DNA of 37,740 nt from Candidatus Paceibacterota bacterium (GCA_035452965.1 DAOTCE010000043.1:1-37740); one strand, 5' to 3'. Counted from the first letter of the stretch, positions 9,072 to 18,300 are shown. Notes: generated from the sequence alone by a model not told the origin. Program-made: numbers and translations.

Positions 9072-9926
9072 TTATCTGTTGGACTTCACCAGCGAACGAA
9101 GGGTGGCGAGATTGCGGACATCCTCGTGCAAATCATCGGACTTCGGCGTTTCCAGGCACCCCGGGTGGAGCCGAAACCGGGCATCGTTGACAATGTGCCG
9201 GAAGGCTGCTTTTCCAATCCTCCCCTGCCCGATGTGCTCATGGCGATCCACTCGCGAGCTCAGCTCGGTCTTGGAGTCGTTTAAGTGGAAGGCGAGGATC
9301 TGCCGCATCCCGATCAGCGAGCCAACTTCACGGATCGCTGCATTCCAACCCTTGGGTGTGCGAATATCGTAGCCAGCCGCAAAGAAATGGGCGGTGTCAA
9401 GGCACACACCCAGCCGTTCGGGCTTCCTGACTCGATCGAAGATCGCCGCCAGGTGCTCCACACGATTTCCCAGGCACGTCCCCTGCCCCGCTGTGTTCTC
9501 CAATGCTATGCGCACGGATGACTTCTTGGTCGCGACGAACACCTCGTCCAGTCCCGCCGCAATCTGTTTAATGCCCGCCGCCTCGCCCGCGCCCAGGTGC
9601 GCACCGGGATGCAACACCAAAAATGGGAGCCGGAGATCGGTCGCAAATTCAATTTCCTGAATGAGCGACTGGATGGAGCGGTCGCGGTTCTGCGACGCCG
9701 GCGCGCCGAGGTTAATGAGGTAACCGGCATGGCCAAAGACACAAGCGAGGTGGCTCGCAGTCAACTCCTTCGCATACGAGGAGAGATCGTTTCGCGCAAA
9801 CGGTTTGCCGAACCATTGCATGTTGTTCTTGACGAACACCTGGCACACATGACCGCCGATTGTTCTGCATCGCTGCAAAGCTTTCCAAATCCCACCAGCC
9901 GTTGAACAATGGGCTCCGAATAACAT
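9072..9926 (-). CDS. nfo: Endonuclease IV-type AP endonuclease
   Basis: A 284-residue protein of the AP endonuclease family 2 (endonuclease IV), which cuts DNA 5' to abasic sites using a trinuclear zinc centre. Family motifs are in order: FGAHCSTAGG at the N-terminus, FGHAGYLINLG, LVLHPGAHLG, ALENTAGQG, LGVCLDTAHFFAAGYD, FHLNDSK, RHEHIGQG and a C-terminal LETPKSDD. These contain the His, Glu and Asp zinc ligands. The frame is open to 10103, but the added 59 residues have no family likeness, and the standard MLFGAH start is the ATG at 9926. It is convergent with recJ with a 63-base gap, so two DNA-repair genes face each other. The E2 gene lies upstream on the same strand, 344 bases away, so co-transcription is uncertain. 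Confidence 0.93.
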   Translation of the reverse strand: MLFGAHCSTAGGIWKALQRCRTIGGHVCQVFVKNNMQWFGKPFARNDLSSYAKELTASHLACVFGHAGYLINLGAPASQNRDRSIQSLIQEIEFATDLRLPFLVLHPGAHLGAGEAAGIKQIAAGLDEVFVATKKSSVRIALENTAGQGTCLGNRVEHLAAIFDRVRKPERLGVCLDTAHFFAAGYDIRTPKGWNAAIREVGSLIGMRQILAFHLNDSKTELSSRVDRHEHIGQGRIGKAAFRHIVNDARFRLHPGCLETPKSDDLHEDVRNLATLRSLVKSNR

Positions 9927-10270
9927 CCTGCTATCATTGCACTCTTCGACAGACTGAGCCATCACAATACATGGGTCTGGCGCAGTGCGGTGCGATTCAG
10001 ACGCTGCTTTAAGGGCAGGCAACATGGCACGCCAGCCTCTGAATCTGAAGGGTTTTACAAATCCTGCCGAAGTCGCGCTGAACTCATCGCGAGACTGTTC
10101 CAACCCAACCGGCTCCAGTGCCTGAACTGACTGGCATGGATGGATAACGCATCCACCTCAAGACAGCGGCCATTGACTTGTGTGTGCGAATCCGCGATGC
10201 AGAAGGTATGTCCACTGGTGGGGGATGCAGAAACGGCTCCTTACCCGGCATCTGATGCTACCAATGACGC
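9927..10270. other. Non-coding spacer between E2 and endonuclease IV genes
   Basis: This 344-base stretch lies between two minus-strand genes. The endonuclease frame runs open through 10103, but the extra part looks unrelated to the family. I see no tRNA-like fold, strong hairpin with a T run, or clear promoter. It presumably carries the end of the E2 transcript and the start signals of the endonuclease gene. Confidence 0.4.
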
Positions 10271-11476
10271 TTACAGCATCTCGGGACTACACAGCAGTTG
10301 CGCGACGCGGGCCAGCAAGCGACCGGCAGCGCCGCCGTCCAGGACGCGATGATCGAAGCTCAGCGTCAAGTTAGCTTCCATCACCGGCACGAACTGGCCT
10401 GTCGCAACGTCCCAATTAGGCATCCGGCGGGCTGCGCCCATCCCCAGCACCAAAGTTTGCTCCGGTAGAGGAATCGGCGTGGCCCACGTCAGTCCGAAGG
10501 TGCCGAAGTTGGTGACCGTGGCGATGGACCCGCCCGTAGCCTCGGCCGGCAGTTTGCGCTGGCGCGCCAACTCAACCAATTCATCGTAGTGTTGGACCAG
10601 GTCCTTGAGCAGCCTTTCATCCGCGTTGCGGATCACCGGAACCAGCACCCCTTCTTCCGCCTCGACGGCAAAGCCGACATCAATCGCGGTTGGATGGACG
10701 ATTTTGTTGCCAATAAGCCGCCCGGCGGGAGCACTGTTCTCCGCCAGTGCCAGAGCCAGGGCGCGCAACGCATAGAGCGCAGGACCAGGCTTCGGCTCAC
10801 ATGTCCTGCGATGCTTCAGGAGTGCATCAAAGCATGCGGGCAGCGCGACCGTCGCCAGGGGGCGAGTCCAACTGCGCCGCATGGCATCCGCGACAGCCAC
10901 ACGCATGGAGGAGGCCTGACTCAGTCTATGCTTCTCCAGGTTGGCAATAAACTTCTCAAAGTCCTGGATAGTCACGCGCCCGGCCGCGCCGCTGCCGGGA
11001 AGACCGGCCATATCCGCAGCGCCCAGGCCCAACTCCATCATGCGTGCTTTCATGCGCGGGGACATGAAGCTGGCGCCGGAGGTATTCGCCGGAACCGGGA
11101 GGCCGCGTACCGTCGGCTCGACACGCTTTTGCCCGCTGCCAGCTTGGGCCCTGCTCGCGGACACGGCGTCCTCGGTCTCGTCGTCTTCCTGTAGGGACGG
11201 CGAGGTATCCAGGCCCAAGCGTGCGGCATCCCCCTGACTGGCTTGCAAGTAACCCAGCACTGTGCCAACGGGATAGCTCTCACCCAACTTCACCAAAAAC
11301 CGCTCCACCCGTCCCGGACACGGGGAAGCCACGTTCATGGTCGCTTTGCTTGTTTCAACTTCAATGATGTCCTCATCCGTTTGCACTTGCTGGCCGACCG
11401 GGACGAGCAGGTTGACTACCGTGGCTTCAGCGATGGACTCGCCGAGTTGGGGCATGATGATAGGGATTGAGGGCAT
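10271..11476 (-). CDS. 2-oxo acid dehydrogenase E2 (dihydrolipoyl acyltransferase)
   Basis: A 401-residue E2 core protein that takes an acyl group from E1 and hands it to coenzyme A. Domains in order: one lipoyl domain (about 1-80) with the lipoylated lysine probably Lys44 in VETSKATMN; a flexible acidic/Ala linker; a peripheral subunit-binding domain (about 135-175) with SPRMKARMMELGL and GRVTIQDFEKF; and the acyltransferase domain (about 190-401) ending in the catalytic SFDHRVLDGG, where His376 and Asp380 fit the HxxxDG motif. The lipoyl domain start MPSIPIIMPQLGESI is typical. It lies 160 bases after the E1 beta gene on the same strand. The acyl substrate (pyruvate, branched-chain 2-oxo acids or acetoin) cannot be settled from this protein. 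Confidence 0.92.
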   Translation of the reverse strand: MPSIPIIMPQLGESIAEATVVNLLVPVGQQVQTDEDIIEVETSKATMNVASPCPGRVERFLVKLGESYPVGTVLGYLQASQGDAARLGLDTSPSLQEDDETEDAVSASRAQAGSGQKRVEPTVRGLPVPANTSGASFMSPRMKARMMELGLGAADMAGLPGSGAAGRVTIQDFEKFIANLEKHRLSQASSMRVAVADAMRRSWTRPLATVALPACFDALLKHRRTCEPKPGPALYALRALALALAENSAPAGRLIGNKIVHPTAIDVGFAVEAEEGVLVPVIRNADERLLKDLVQHYDELVELARQRKLPAEATGGSIATVTNFGTFGLTWATPIPLPEQTLVLGMGAARRMPNWDVATGQFVPVMEANLTLSFDHRVLDGGAAGRLLARVAQLLCSPEML

Positions 11477-11636
11477 GGAAATCAGGCTGCGGGGGTGGAA
11501 TGATGAACTGACGGAGGAGTGGTATCACGGAGTGATGGGGCCATGGAGTGGCGGGAGAACCGGTGCAACCAGCGTCGAAACCAATCAACGGACCAGCACT
11601 CCGGCGCTACAGTTCTCCAATTCGCCATTTCGATCT

Positions 11637-12602
11637 TCATAGTTGCAGCAGCCGTCGAGCGGCGGCGGCTACGCTGCCCGCCGTCGGACGATGGGCTGCC
11701 CAGAGATTCGGATGATACGGGACCGGCGTGTCCTTGGCGTTAAGCCGCTGTGGCGGCGCGTCCAAGAGACCAAAGCCCTCGCTGGCAACCCGCGCGATCA
11801 CCTCCGCCGTCACGCCGCCCCACGGCCACGCCTCACCGATGCAAAGCAGGCGACCCGTGCGCGCAACTGAAGCCATCACCGTATCCGTATCCAGAGGCTT
11901 CACTGAGCGCAGGTCCACGACCTCAAGCTCGGTGCCTTCCGACGCCAACTCATCCGCCACGACCAGCGCCTCGTGGACCATGGCGCTATAGGCCACAATG
12001 GTCAGGTCGCGTCCCGCCCGTGCGATCCGCGCCTTACCAGTCGGCATGGCCTCAAGGGGCAGTTGTTCTGCCTTCAAGTGGTAATAGAGATACTTGTGCT
12101 CGCAGAATATGACCGGATCGTCAATCGCCACCGCTTCGAGCAGCATACTGTAGGCATCCTCCACCGTGGCGGGAGTCATGACCACCAGCCCCGGGTAATG
12201 TGCGTAGATCGCCTCCATGCTCTGGCTGTGAAACGGGCCGCTGCCGGAAGTGCCGCCACAGGGCAGCCGCACTGTAATCGGGCAGGGCACCTTCGTCCGC
12301 CAATACAGTGTCGCCGCCTGATTGACGATCTGGTTGAAGGCGGGCGTGGAAAAGTCAGCGAACTGAACTTCGATGATGGGCCGCATCCCCTGGATGGCTG
12401 CTCCCACTGCAAGTCCGAGCATGGCATCCTCACTGATAGGCGAGTCAATCACGCGCCCGGGGAACCTCTGCGCCAGGTTCTTCGTCGCCTTGAAGGCGCC
12501 GCCGAAAGCACCCACGTCCTGCCCGTAGATGAAAACGCGCGCGTCGTCGGCCAGCGCCCGCGCTTGCGCCTCCCGAATTGCATCAAGATAGGTAATTCTC
12601 AT
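11637..12602 (-). CDS. 2-oxo acid dehydrogenase E1 beta subunit
   Basis: A 321-residue transketolase-type beta subunit of the heterotetrameric E1 decarboxylase, which with E1 alpha forms the thiamine diphosphate site. Visible features are MRITYLDAIREAQARAL, the GQDVGAFGGAF segment, the ISEDAMLGLAVGAA segment with the glutamate that activates the cofactor, and the HSQSMEAIYAHYPGL loop near residues 130-145, whose spacing resembles branched-chain 2-oxo acid dehydrogenases somewhat more than pyruvate dehydrogenases. A transketolase C-terminal domain follows (LTIVAYSAMVHEAL, VVDLRSVKPLD). It starts 7 bases after the E1 alpha stop, with an AAGAG just before the ATG, so the two are co-expressed and probably translationally linked. 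Confidence 0.93.
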   Translation of the reverse strand: MRITYLDAIREAQARALADDARVFIYGQDVGAFGGAFKATKNLAQRFPGRVIDSPISEDAMLGLAVGAAIQGMRPIIEVQFADFSTPAFNQIVNQAATLYWRTKVPCPITVRLPCGGTSGSGPFHSQSMEAIYAHYPGLVVMTPATVEDAYSMLLEAVAIDDPVIFCEHKYLYYHLKAEQLPLEAMPTGKARIARAGRDLTIVAYSAMVHEALVVADELASEGTELEVVDLRSVKPLDTDTVMASVARTGRLLCIGEAWPWGGVTAEVIARVASEGFGLLDAPPQRLNAKDTPVPYHPNLWAAHRPTAGSVAAAARRLLQL

Positions 12603-12609
12603 CTCTTGA

Positions 12610-13644
12610 TCAAACCGGGTCGTGCCCTTCGCTCAGGTGCTTCGAGGCCAGCGCACACCAGTCCTCCCTGTAGGGATCCGGCCCCGGTTCCCGTTGGACT
12701 TTGGCAACGCTCTCCTCAACCTTTTCCACCGCCTCCCGGCGCCAGGCAGCAAGCATCGGGGCGTCCGCCCAGCGGTTCTCGATCAAGCAGTTCTCGGCCA
12801 ATTTGAGGCAATCCCGCCCGACCGGGGATTGCTTCAACTTCGGATCAATGTAGCCGGCGTCGTCATGCTCGCCGTGACCGCAAAGGCGCAGCAAGCTGGC
12901 GACGACCAATTGCGGCCCCTGGCCCCTCCGCGCCTGGCTAACCGCCTCGCCTACCACCTTGAGACAGGCGGACAGGTCGGTCCCGTCCACGTCCTGTCCC
13001 TGAATGCCGTAGCCCCCAGCCTTGTCCAGCAGCGAGCGACAGGCGAATTGGCGATCCGTAGGTGTGGAGTACGCGTATTGGTTGTTGGCGACAACCAACA
13101 CGAGTGGCAGCTTCTCTACGGCAGCCTGGTTTACCGCCTCATGGAAGGCGCCGGTAGAAGTCGCGCCGTCCCCAATGCAGGCGGCGCCAACCGTTCCTCC
13201 GACGCCCTTCATCCGGTGGGCTAGCAGGGCGCCATTTACCACGGATATCATAGCGCCCAGATGGCTAATCATGACAAACAGTCCTTCCCTAGGCCGGCCT
13301 CGATGGATGTTGCCGTCACGCGCACGCATCGGGCCCAAAGGCGATCCCAGGTAGGTCCGCACCGCATCCAGAATTGGCTCTCCGAAAGCCAACCGCCCAG
13401 CCCCGTCGCGAATGAGCGGTGCAAAGATGTCTCCCTTGCGCAAGGCCAGCCCAACCGAAACGCTCAACGCCTCCTGTCCGCGTCCGAGGAAGACCCCGCC
13501 ATGGATCTTGCCCATGCGATACAGGCTGGCAAATTTGTCGTCAAGGATGCGCGCGAGCAACATCAAACGATATGCTCGCACGTACGTCTCACGAAATGAG
13601 GAGGTCTCGTCAACCGCACTGTGGTTGAGCAGAGCGTGAACCAT
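12610..13644 (-). CDS. 2-oxo acid dehydrogenase E1 alpha subunit
   Basis: A 344-residue alpha subunit of the thiamine diphosphate-dependent E1 when started at 13644 (MVHALLNHSAVDE). The frame is open to 13809, and an ATG at 13695 is an alternative; neither has a clear ribosome-binding site. Seen are the early RLMLLARILDDKFASLYRMGKI region, the GRGQEALSVSVGLAL motif, ISHLGAMISVVNGALLA, and the cofactor-binding GDGATSTGAFHEAVNQAAVE, which ends with ANNQYAYSTPT. RLCGHGEHDDAGYID corresponds to the phosphorylation-loop region. The NNQYAYSTPT and early loops look more like branched-chain type E1 alpha, so the complex may oxidise branched-chain 2-oxo acids, but pyruvate or acetoin is not excluded. 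First gene of an E1 alpha, E1 beta, E2 run without E3. Confidence 0.92.
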   Translation of the reverse strand: MVHALLNHSAVDETSSFRETYVRAYRLMLLARILDDKFASLYRMGKIHGGVFLGRGQEALSVSVGLALRKGDIFAPLIRDGAGRLAFGEPILDAVRTYLGSPLGPMRARDGNIHRGRPREGLFVMISHLGAMISVVNGALLAHRMKGVGGTVGAACIGDGATSTGAFHEAVNQAAVEKLPLVLVVANNQYAYSTPTDRQFACRSLLDKAGGYGIQGQDVDGTDLSACLKVVGEAVSQARRGQGPQLVVASLLRLCGHGEHDDAGYIDPKLKQSPVGRDCLKLAENCLIENRWADAPMLAAWRREAVEKVEESVAKVQREPGPDPYREDWCALASKHLSEGHDPV

Positions 13645-13927
13645 GCGCGGCAATTTACCCGCCCGGACGCCACCGTGGCAATTGTTTCTTTGCATGTCCT
13701 GAAACCCGACATGCTTGTCTTGTTGCAGGTCAGCGCCGGCCATGTGATGGTGCGTATCGCCCAAACACAGTTCCGGCGCACTCCGGAAGCCGCTGCCTCT
13801 TCGCGACATCGCCGGAAAGAAGAATCAAGTTGGTTCCAGGAGGGGATTGGTGTTGAATGTGCTTGGTAGATGCCAAGTTGCTGCCAATCGAACTTAGCAA
13901 GTCACCATTTACTGTGAACGTTAGACG

Positions 13928-16390
13928 ATGAATCCGCCCGCAGCCCACGTCTTGTTGATCGAGGATGATCCGCAAATGCCGGAGGTGCTGTCTGGTTTGT
14001 TGCATGGCGACCACATAGACCTGGCCCTGGCACAGGACGCAGCGACCGGTTTGGCGCTGGCACGGGAGAAACGGTTCGACGTGATTCTGCTGGACCTGGG
14101 TCTGCCGGACGTCAACGGCTTCGAACTCTTGCGGCAGCTCAAGGAGTCCCCGGAAACGCAATCCGTGCCTGTGATCGTCCTAACCGCCTGGAACAGCACC
14201 ACGGATAAGCTGCGAGGATTCGAACTGGGCGCAGTGGATTACTTGACCAAACCTTTTGAGCCCGCCGAACTGCGAGCCCGTCTGCGCGCGGTCCTGCGCG
14301 CCAAACTTCTGCAAGACGAGCTGACGCAGACCAACCGCGAGCTGCTGACGGCCCGCGTGGCCGCGGAGGGTGCGGCGCGTGCTAAGGCGGCGTTTCTGGC
14401 CAACATGAGCCACGAAATCCGCACCCCTATGAACGGGATAATTGCGCTCTCGGGCCTGCTGCTGGAAACCCAACTCACCAACGAGCAGCGGGGATACCTG
14501 GAGACAGTCTATTCCAGCAGCGAATCGTTGCTGACAATCATCAATGACATTCTCGACTTCTCGAAAATCGAATCCGGCAAGCTCGAATTGGAGAACCAGC
14601 CGTTCGACGTTCGTGCCGCCATCGAAGACGCACTGGACCTGCTAGCCCCCCAGGCGGCGGCAAAGCAGTTGGAGTTAGCATACCAAATGCACGAGAGCAT
14701 CCCGGCGCGACTGTGCGGCGATGTCACGCGGCTCCGGCAAGTGCTCGTCAACCTGCTCAGCAATGGGGTCAAGTTCACCGCTGCTGGAGAGGTCGAGCTA
14801 GTGGTTGAGGTCATTGCCGTGCCGAACCAAACCGACACCAAGGTTGGACTGTGGCAGCTTCATTTCCTGGTGCGCGATACAGGTATTGGTATTCCCGTGG
14901 ACCGGTTGGCCCGCCTTTTCCAGTCGTTCAGCCAGGCGGACGCCTCGATCACCCACCACTACGGCGGCACCGGCCTGGGGTTGGCCATCAGCAAACGGTT
15001 GGTCGAGGCGATGGGCGGCAAGATGTGGGTCGAAAGCGTACCGCAAAAAGGGTCAACCTTCCATTTCACCCTGCCTTTGCAGGCGGCCCCTGACGCGCCA
15101 CGTCTGACGCCCAAACAGCCACAACCACATTTAACCGATACCCGCGTCTTGATCGTAGATGACAACGCGACCAGCTGCCGATTCCTTACGTCACAAGCAA
15201 GAAATTGGGGAATGCAGGCGCGCGCCACGCAGAAACCGTCTCAAGCCTTGGAATGGGTGCAGGCGGGCGAGAGCTTCGATTTGGCTATCATTGACCTGCA
15301 AATGCCCGGCATGGACGGAATTGCATTGGCGGGCGAAATCCGCAAGCTGCCGGGCGGGAGCGCCCTGCCACTTGTCTTGTTGACAACGGTGGGAGTCCAT
15401 TCAGATTATCCGGAAAGTGCCAGAGCTTTATTTGCAGGCTCACTAAACAAACCAATCAAGCTCAGCCAACTTCACGAAATTGTGCTTCGGATTATCTCCG
15501 GCTCAAAGCCCACGATACCCAAAGCCGCTGCCGTCAGCACCAATATCGAATCATCCCTCGCCTGCCGGTTGCCCTTGCGTGTGCTGCTCTGCGATGACAA
15601 CGTCGTCAATCAAAAGGTGGCCATGCGGCTGCTCCAGCAGATGGGCTACCGATCCGACCTGGCATCCAACGGCTTGGAGGCCCTGGCGGCGCTCGACCGG
15701 CAGCCGTATGACCTGATCTTCATGGACGTAATGATGCCCGAAATGGATGGATTGGAAGCGACGCGCCTTATTCGCAAGCGGCAGACGCAGCCAGCGCGGT
15801 TTCCCAATTACAAGTCCCCGCTAGTCATCGTTGCCATGACCGCCAGCGCGATGCAAGGTGACCGCGAAAAGTGCCTGGCAGCGGGTATGGACGACTACGT
15901 CGCCAAGCCCGTGCGGTTGGATGATGTTCGCGCAATCGTGGAACGCTGGGCAGCCGTAGCAGGCAAGACTGAGGCGCCGGCAAGCCCGCCCTCCCCCACG
16001 GTTGAGAACGATTCCGCCAAGCCAGACAACGCGCCGGTTGACATGGCACGGCTGCTCGATTTTACGGACGGCGACCTGGACAGTGTGCGCGAGCTTGTGA
16101 CTCTTTACCTCACTCAGACCAGCGAACAACTACAACAACTGGAGAAAGCGGTTCAGGCCGGCAAGCCCGAAGAAGTGCGCCGACTCGCCCATAGTTGCGC
16201 TGGCGCGAGTGCCACTTGCGGCATCCGACGGTTAGTGCCGCTGTTGCGTGAACTGGAGCGGCGGGGCGTTGAAAACACGCTTGCCAATGCCGCCGACCTT
16301 TCCCATCAGGCCGGCGAGGAATTTCAATGTGTCCGTGACTTTCTAGAGACCTATTTAGCCAACCATTCGAACCTCGCCACGAAGCCCTGA
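13928..16390 (+). CDS. Soluble phosphorelay hybrid kinase REC-HisKA-HATPase-REC-REC-HPt
   Basis: An 820-residue multi-step phosphorelay protein with no signal peptide or membrane segment. Domains: an N-terminal receiver (about 5-122, acceptor Asp56 in LLDLGLPD), a short helical linker, HisKA with His162 in FLANMSHEIRTPMNG, an HATPase with NLLSNGVKFT, RDTGIGIP and GGTGLGLAIS, a second receiver (about 410-520, IIDLQMPGMDG), a third receiver (about 548-670, FMDVMMPEMDG and a DDYVAKPV end) and a C-terminal HPt domain (about 715-800) with the likely histidine in RLAHSCAGASATCG. All phospho-acceptors look intact, so the chain could carry a complete relay in one protein. With an N-terminal receiver instead of a sensor, the input is probably another kinase, for example the one at 925-3273 (inference). 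It diverges from the E1 alpha gene. Confidence 0.93.
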   Translation: MNPPAAHVLLIEDDPQMPEVLSGLLHGDHIDLALAQDAATGLALAREKRFDVILLDLGLPDVNGFELLRQLKESPETQSVPVIVLTAWNSTTDKLRGFELGAVDYLTKPFEPAELRARLRAVLRAKLLQDELTQTNRELLTARVAAEGAARAKAAFLANMSHEIRTPMNGIIALSGLLLETQLTNEQRGYLETVYSSSESLLTIINDILDFSKIESGKLELENQPFDVRAAIEDALDLLAPQAAAKQLELAYQMHESIPARLCGDVTRLRQVLVNLLSNGVKFTAAGEVELVVEVIAVPNQTDTKVGLWQLHFLVRDTGIGIPVDRLARLFQSFSQADASITHHYGGTGLGLAISKRLVEAMGGKMWVESVPQKGSTFHFTLPLQAAPDAPRLTPKQPQPHLTDTRVLIVDDNATSCRFLTSQARNWGMQARATQKPSQALEWVQAGESFDLAIIDLQMPGMDGIALAGEIRKLPGGSALPLVLLTTVGVHSDYPESARALFAGSLNKPIKLSQLHEIVLRIISGSKPTIPKAAAVSTNIESSLACRLPLRVLLCDDNVVNQKVAMRLLQQMGYRSDLASNGLEALAALDRQPYDLIFMDVMMPEMDGLEATRLIRKRQTQPARFPNYKSPLVIVAMTASAMQGDREKCLAAGMDDYVAKPVRLDDVRAIVERWAAVAGKTEAPASPPSPTVENDSAKPDNAPVDMARLLDFTDGDLDSVRELVTLYLTQTSEQLQQLEKAVQAGKPEEVRRLAHSCAGASATCGIRRLVPLLRELERRGVENTLANAADLSHQAGEEFQCVRDFLETYLANHSNLATKP

Positions 16391-16716
16391 GGATGGAGTA
16401 GGCAGTAATCTAGATGACAACCAGATATCGGCCGAGATCTATGAAGCCCTCTTGCGCTGTGCAGCGGTTTACACGATGGAGAGGGCGCAGATCAAGTCGG
16501 TTGCAGTGGAGGACCCGTCCGTAGCTTGCGTGGCCCAGAACCGGTCAAATCTGGTCTTCTTCGAAATTGACTTGCCCGCCTTCTATTCATGTAGTTGCCG
16601 GTCAAAGCCCTGGTTCATGTGCTCCAGACTCGGCTTCAGGCTGCGACGTGAGATCCGGGCACTGGACGCTGGCATACCTTTTTGACATTCCCATCATCAA
16701 TTACTAATCTTTGCCC
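16391..16716. other. Intergenic region with a possible promoter at its end
   Basis: This 326-base stretch separates the phosphorelay gene from the HIT gene. A 77-residue open frame at 16452-16685 (+) has no recognisable features and low plausibility. At the right end, TTGACA (16682-16687) is followed after 17 bases by TAATCT (16705-16710), a weak -10. If real, transcription would start almost at the ATG at 16717, giving a near-leaderless message. Confidence 0.35.
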
Positions 16717-17205
16717 ATGGAAGCATTGCACGCTCCCTGGCGGATAGAATACATCCTCGCGCCCAAACCCGCGGCCGGCGAGAGCCTGTTTGCTCGCATT
16801 GGCCAATCCAACGATGACGAGGCGAATCATGTCATCGCGCGCGACCGCACCTGCTACGCCGTGCTGAACACCTATCCCTACACCGGCGGGCATCTGCTGA
16901 TCGTGCCCTACAGGCAAGCACCGGATTTGAACGGGTTGACGAACGCAGAACTGGCAGACTTAATGATATTGACACGGCGCTGCCAAAACGCGCTGAGCAA
17001 GGTGATGAAGCCGGATGGATTCAATATCGGAATCAACTTGGGCAAGGTGGCAGGGGCGGGGGTTGAGGGCCACGTGCACATCCACCTTGTGCCGCGCTGG
17101 CAGGGTGACACGAACTTCATGCCCATTCTGGCGAATACCGTTGTGGTGCCAGAAGCCCTGCGCGACCTGGCCGCCAAGCTCCGGAAAGCTCTGGCCAGCG
17201 ATTAG
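16717..17205 (+). CDS. HIT-family nucleotide hydrolase/phosphorylase
   Basis: A 162-residue histidine-triad protein. The catalytic HxHxH motif is GHVHIHLVPRW, with His119, His121 and His123 and the middle histidine acting on the alpha-phosphate. Upstream, the family's NTYPYTGGHLLIVPYRQ strand and a GFNIGINLGKVAGAG segment are present. This layout matches the COG0537 subgroup often annotated as AP4A phosphorylase or diadenosine-type hydrolase, but the exact substrate is not readable. A TTG at 16711 is in frame 6 bases upstream; the ATG at 16717 (MEALHAPWRIEYI) matches the usual start. It is cytosolic. The next gene, phoH-like, starts 111 bases later on the same strand. Confidence 0.92.
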   Translation: MEALHAPWRIEYILAPKPAAGESLFARIGQSNDDEANHVIARDRTCYAVLNTYPYTGGHLLIVPYRQAPDLNGLTNAELADLMILTRRCQNALSKVMKPDGFNIGINLGKVAGAGVEGHVHIHLVPRWQGDTNFMPILANTVVVPEALRDLAAKLRKALASD

Positions 17206-17316
17206 CTGTTCGCTTCTCATGCTATCCAGGTCTGACACTGTTCCAGTTTCCTCGACACGGTTGCTCCCCTGCTCGCCCCCGAAACCCGCTACTGGTCCCG
17301 CTCCTCGCAGTTAGCC

Positions 17317-18300
17317 ATGGCCACTGAAACACTTCACTTCGAAAACGCCCGCATCGCGCAACAACTCTACAACAACGACCCTCGCAACCTGCAGGCGCTC
17401 GAGCATCAACTCGGCGTCAAAGCCACCTCCCGCGAAGGCTGGATCAAATTGGAGGGCGCGGCCGAGGCCATGGACCGTGCCAAGCACCTGTTTCTGCTGC
17501 TAGAAAATTCGCTGCAAGCTGGCGCGCCGATTCGCAACCGCGAATTCTCGCACGCCCTGAACATCGTCAAACACGAAGGTGTGCCGATGCTCAAAGACAT
17601 CCTGAGCGACCGTATTCAGACTTCGGAGAAGAAGTCGAGCGTAACGGCCAAAACGGTAGGGCAGAAGCGGTATCTGGATGCGATCCGGCGCCACGATGTG
17701 ACGATCGGCGTTGGCCCGGCTGGCACAGGCAAGACCTACCTGGCGGTCGCGCTGGCACTGACCTCTTTGCGCGAAGGCCGAGTTTCGCGCATCATCTTGA
17801 CCCGACCTGCGGTCGAAGCGGGCGAAGCGCTGGGCTTTCTGCCCGGGGACCTTTACGAGAAGATCATGCCTTACTTGCGCCCGCTACACGACGCTTTGCA
17901 CGACATGCTCCCGGCCGAGGAAATCCAGAAGCACACCGAGCGGGGCGTTATCGAAATCGCGCCCCTTGCCTATATGCGCGGGCGCACACTGAACAACGCT
18001 TTCATCATTCTGGATGAGGCGCAGAATTCAACCACCGAGCAGATGTTCATGTTCCTAACGCGGCTGGGCATCAACTCCAAAGCGGTGATTACCGGTGACG
18101 AAACGCAGATTGACCTGCCAATGCACAAGAAGTCCGGCTTGCTTGAGGCGCACCGCGCCCTGAAACACATCGAAGGCATCGCAATTGTGGAGTTCACCAA
18201 GAGGGATGTCGTGCGGCATCCCCTGGTGCAACGGATTATCACCGCCTACGAAACGCACCGCGGCCAGAAGCCGCCTACCTCGCATGAGGAGACGGCGTGA
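17317..18300 (+). CDS. PhoH-like ATPase (PhoH/YbeZ type)
   Basis: A 327-residue protein of the PhoH family, P-loop ATPases related to superfamily 1 helicases and thought to work on RNA together with YbeY. A small N-terminal KH-like domain (about 1-70) precedes the ATPase. The Walker A is GPAGTGKT at 133-140 and the Walker B is FIILDEAQN near residue 230, followed by TGDETQIDLP as motif III. The region ending KRDVVRHPLVQRIITAYE is the typical family C-terminus. The ybeY gene follows 109 bases later, the conserved phoH-ybeY pairing; the HD-family membrane protein that often sits between them elsewhere is not present here. PhoH and YbeZ both fit, so no symbol is given. Confidence 0.94.
   Translation: MATETLHFENARIAQQLYNNDPRNLQALEHQLGVKATSREGWIKLEGAAEAMDRAKHLFLLLENSLQAGAPIRNREFSHALNIVKHEGVPMLKDILSDRIQTSEKKSSVTAKTVGQKRYLDAIRRHDVTIGVGPAGTGKTYLAVALALTSLREGRVSRIILTRPAVEAGEALGFLPGDLYEKIMPYLRPLHDALHDMLPAEEIQKHTERGVIEIAPLAYMRGRTLNNAFIILDEAQNSTTEQMFMFLTRLGINSKAVITGDETQIDLPMHKKSGLLEAHRALKHIEGIAIVEFTKRDVVRHPLVQRIITAYETHRGQKPPTSHEETA

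Noticed and set aside
9927..10103. 59-residue N-terminal extension of the endonuclease IV gene
   Set aside because: It has no family likeness and the normal MLFGAH start follows, so the extension is probably an untranslated open frame.
16452..16685. Possible 77-residue small protein
   Set aside because: Weak start context, no hydrophobic or motif structure, and nothing that separates it from chance in a GC-rich gap.
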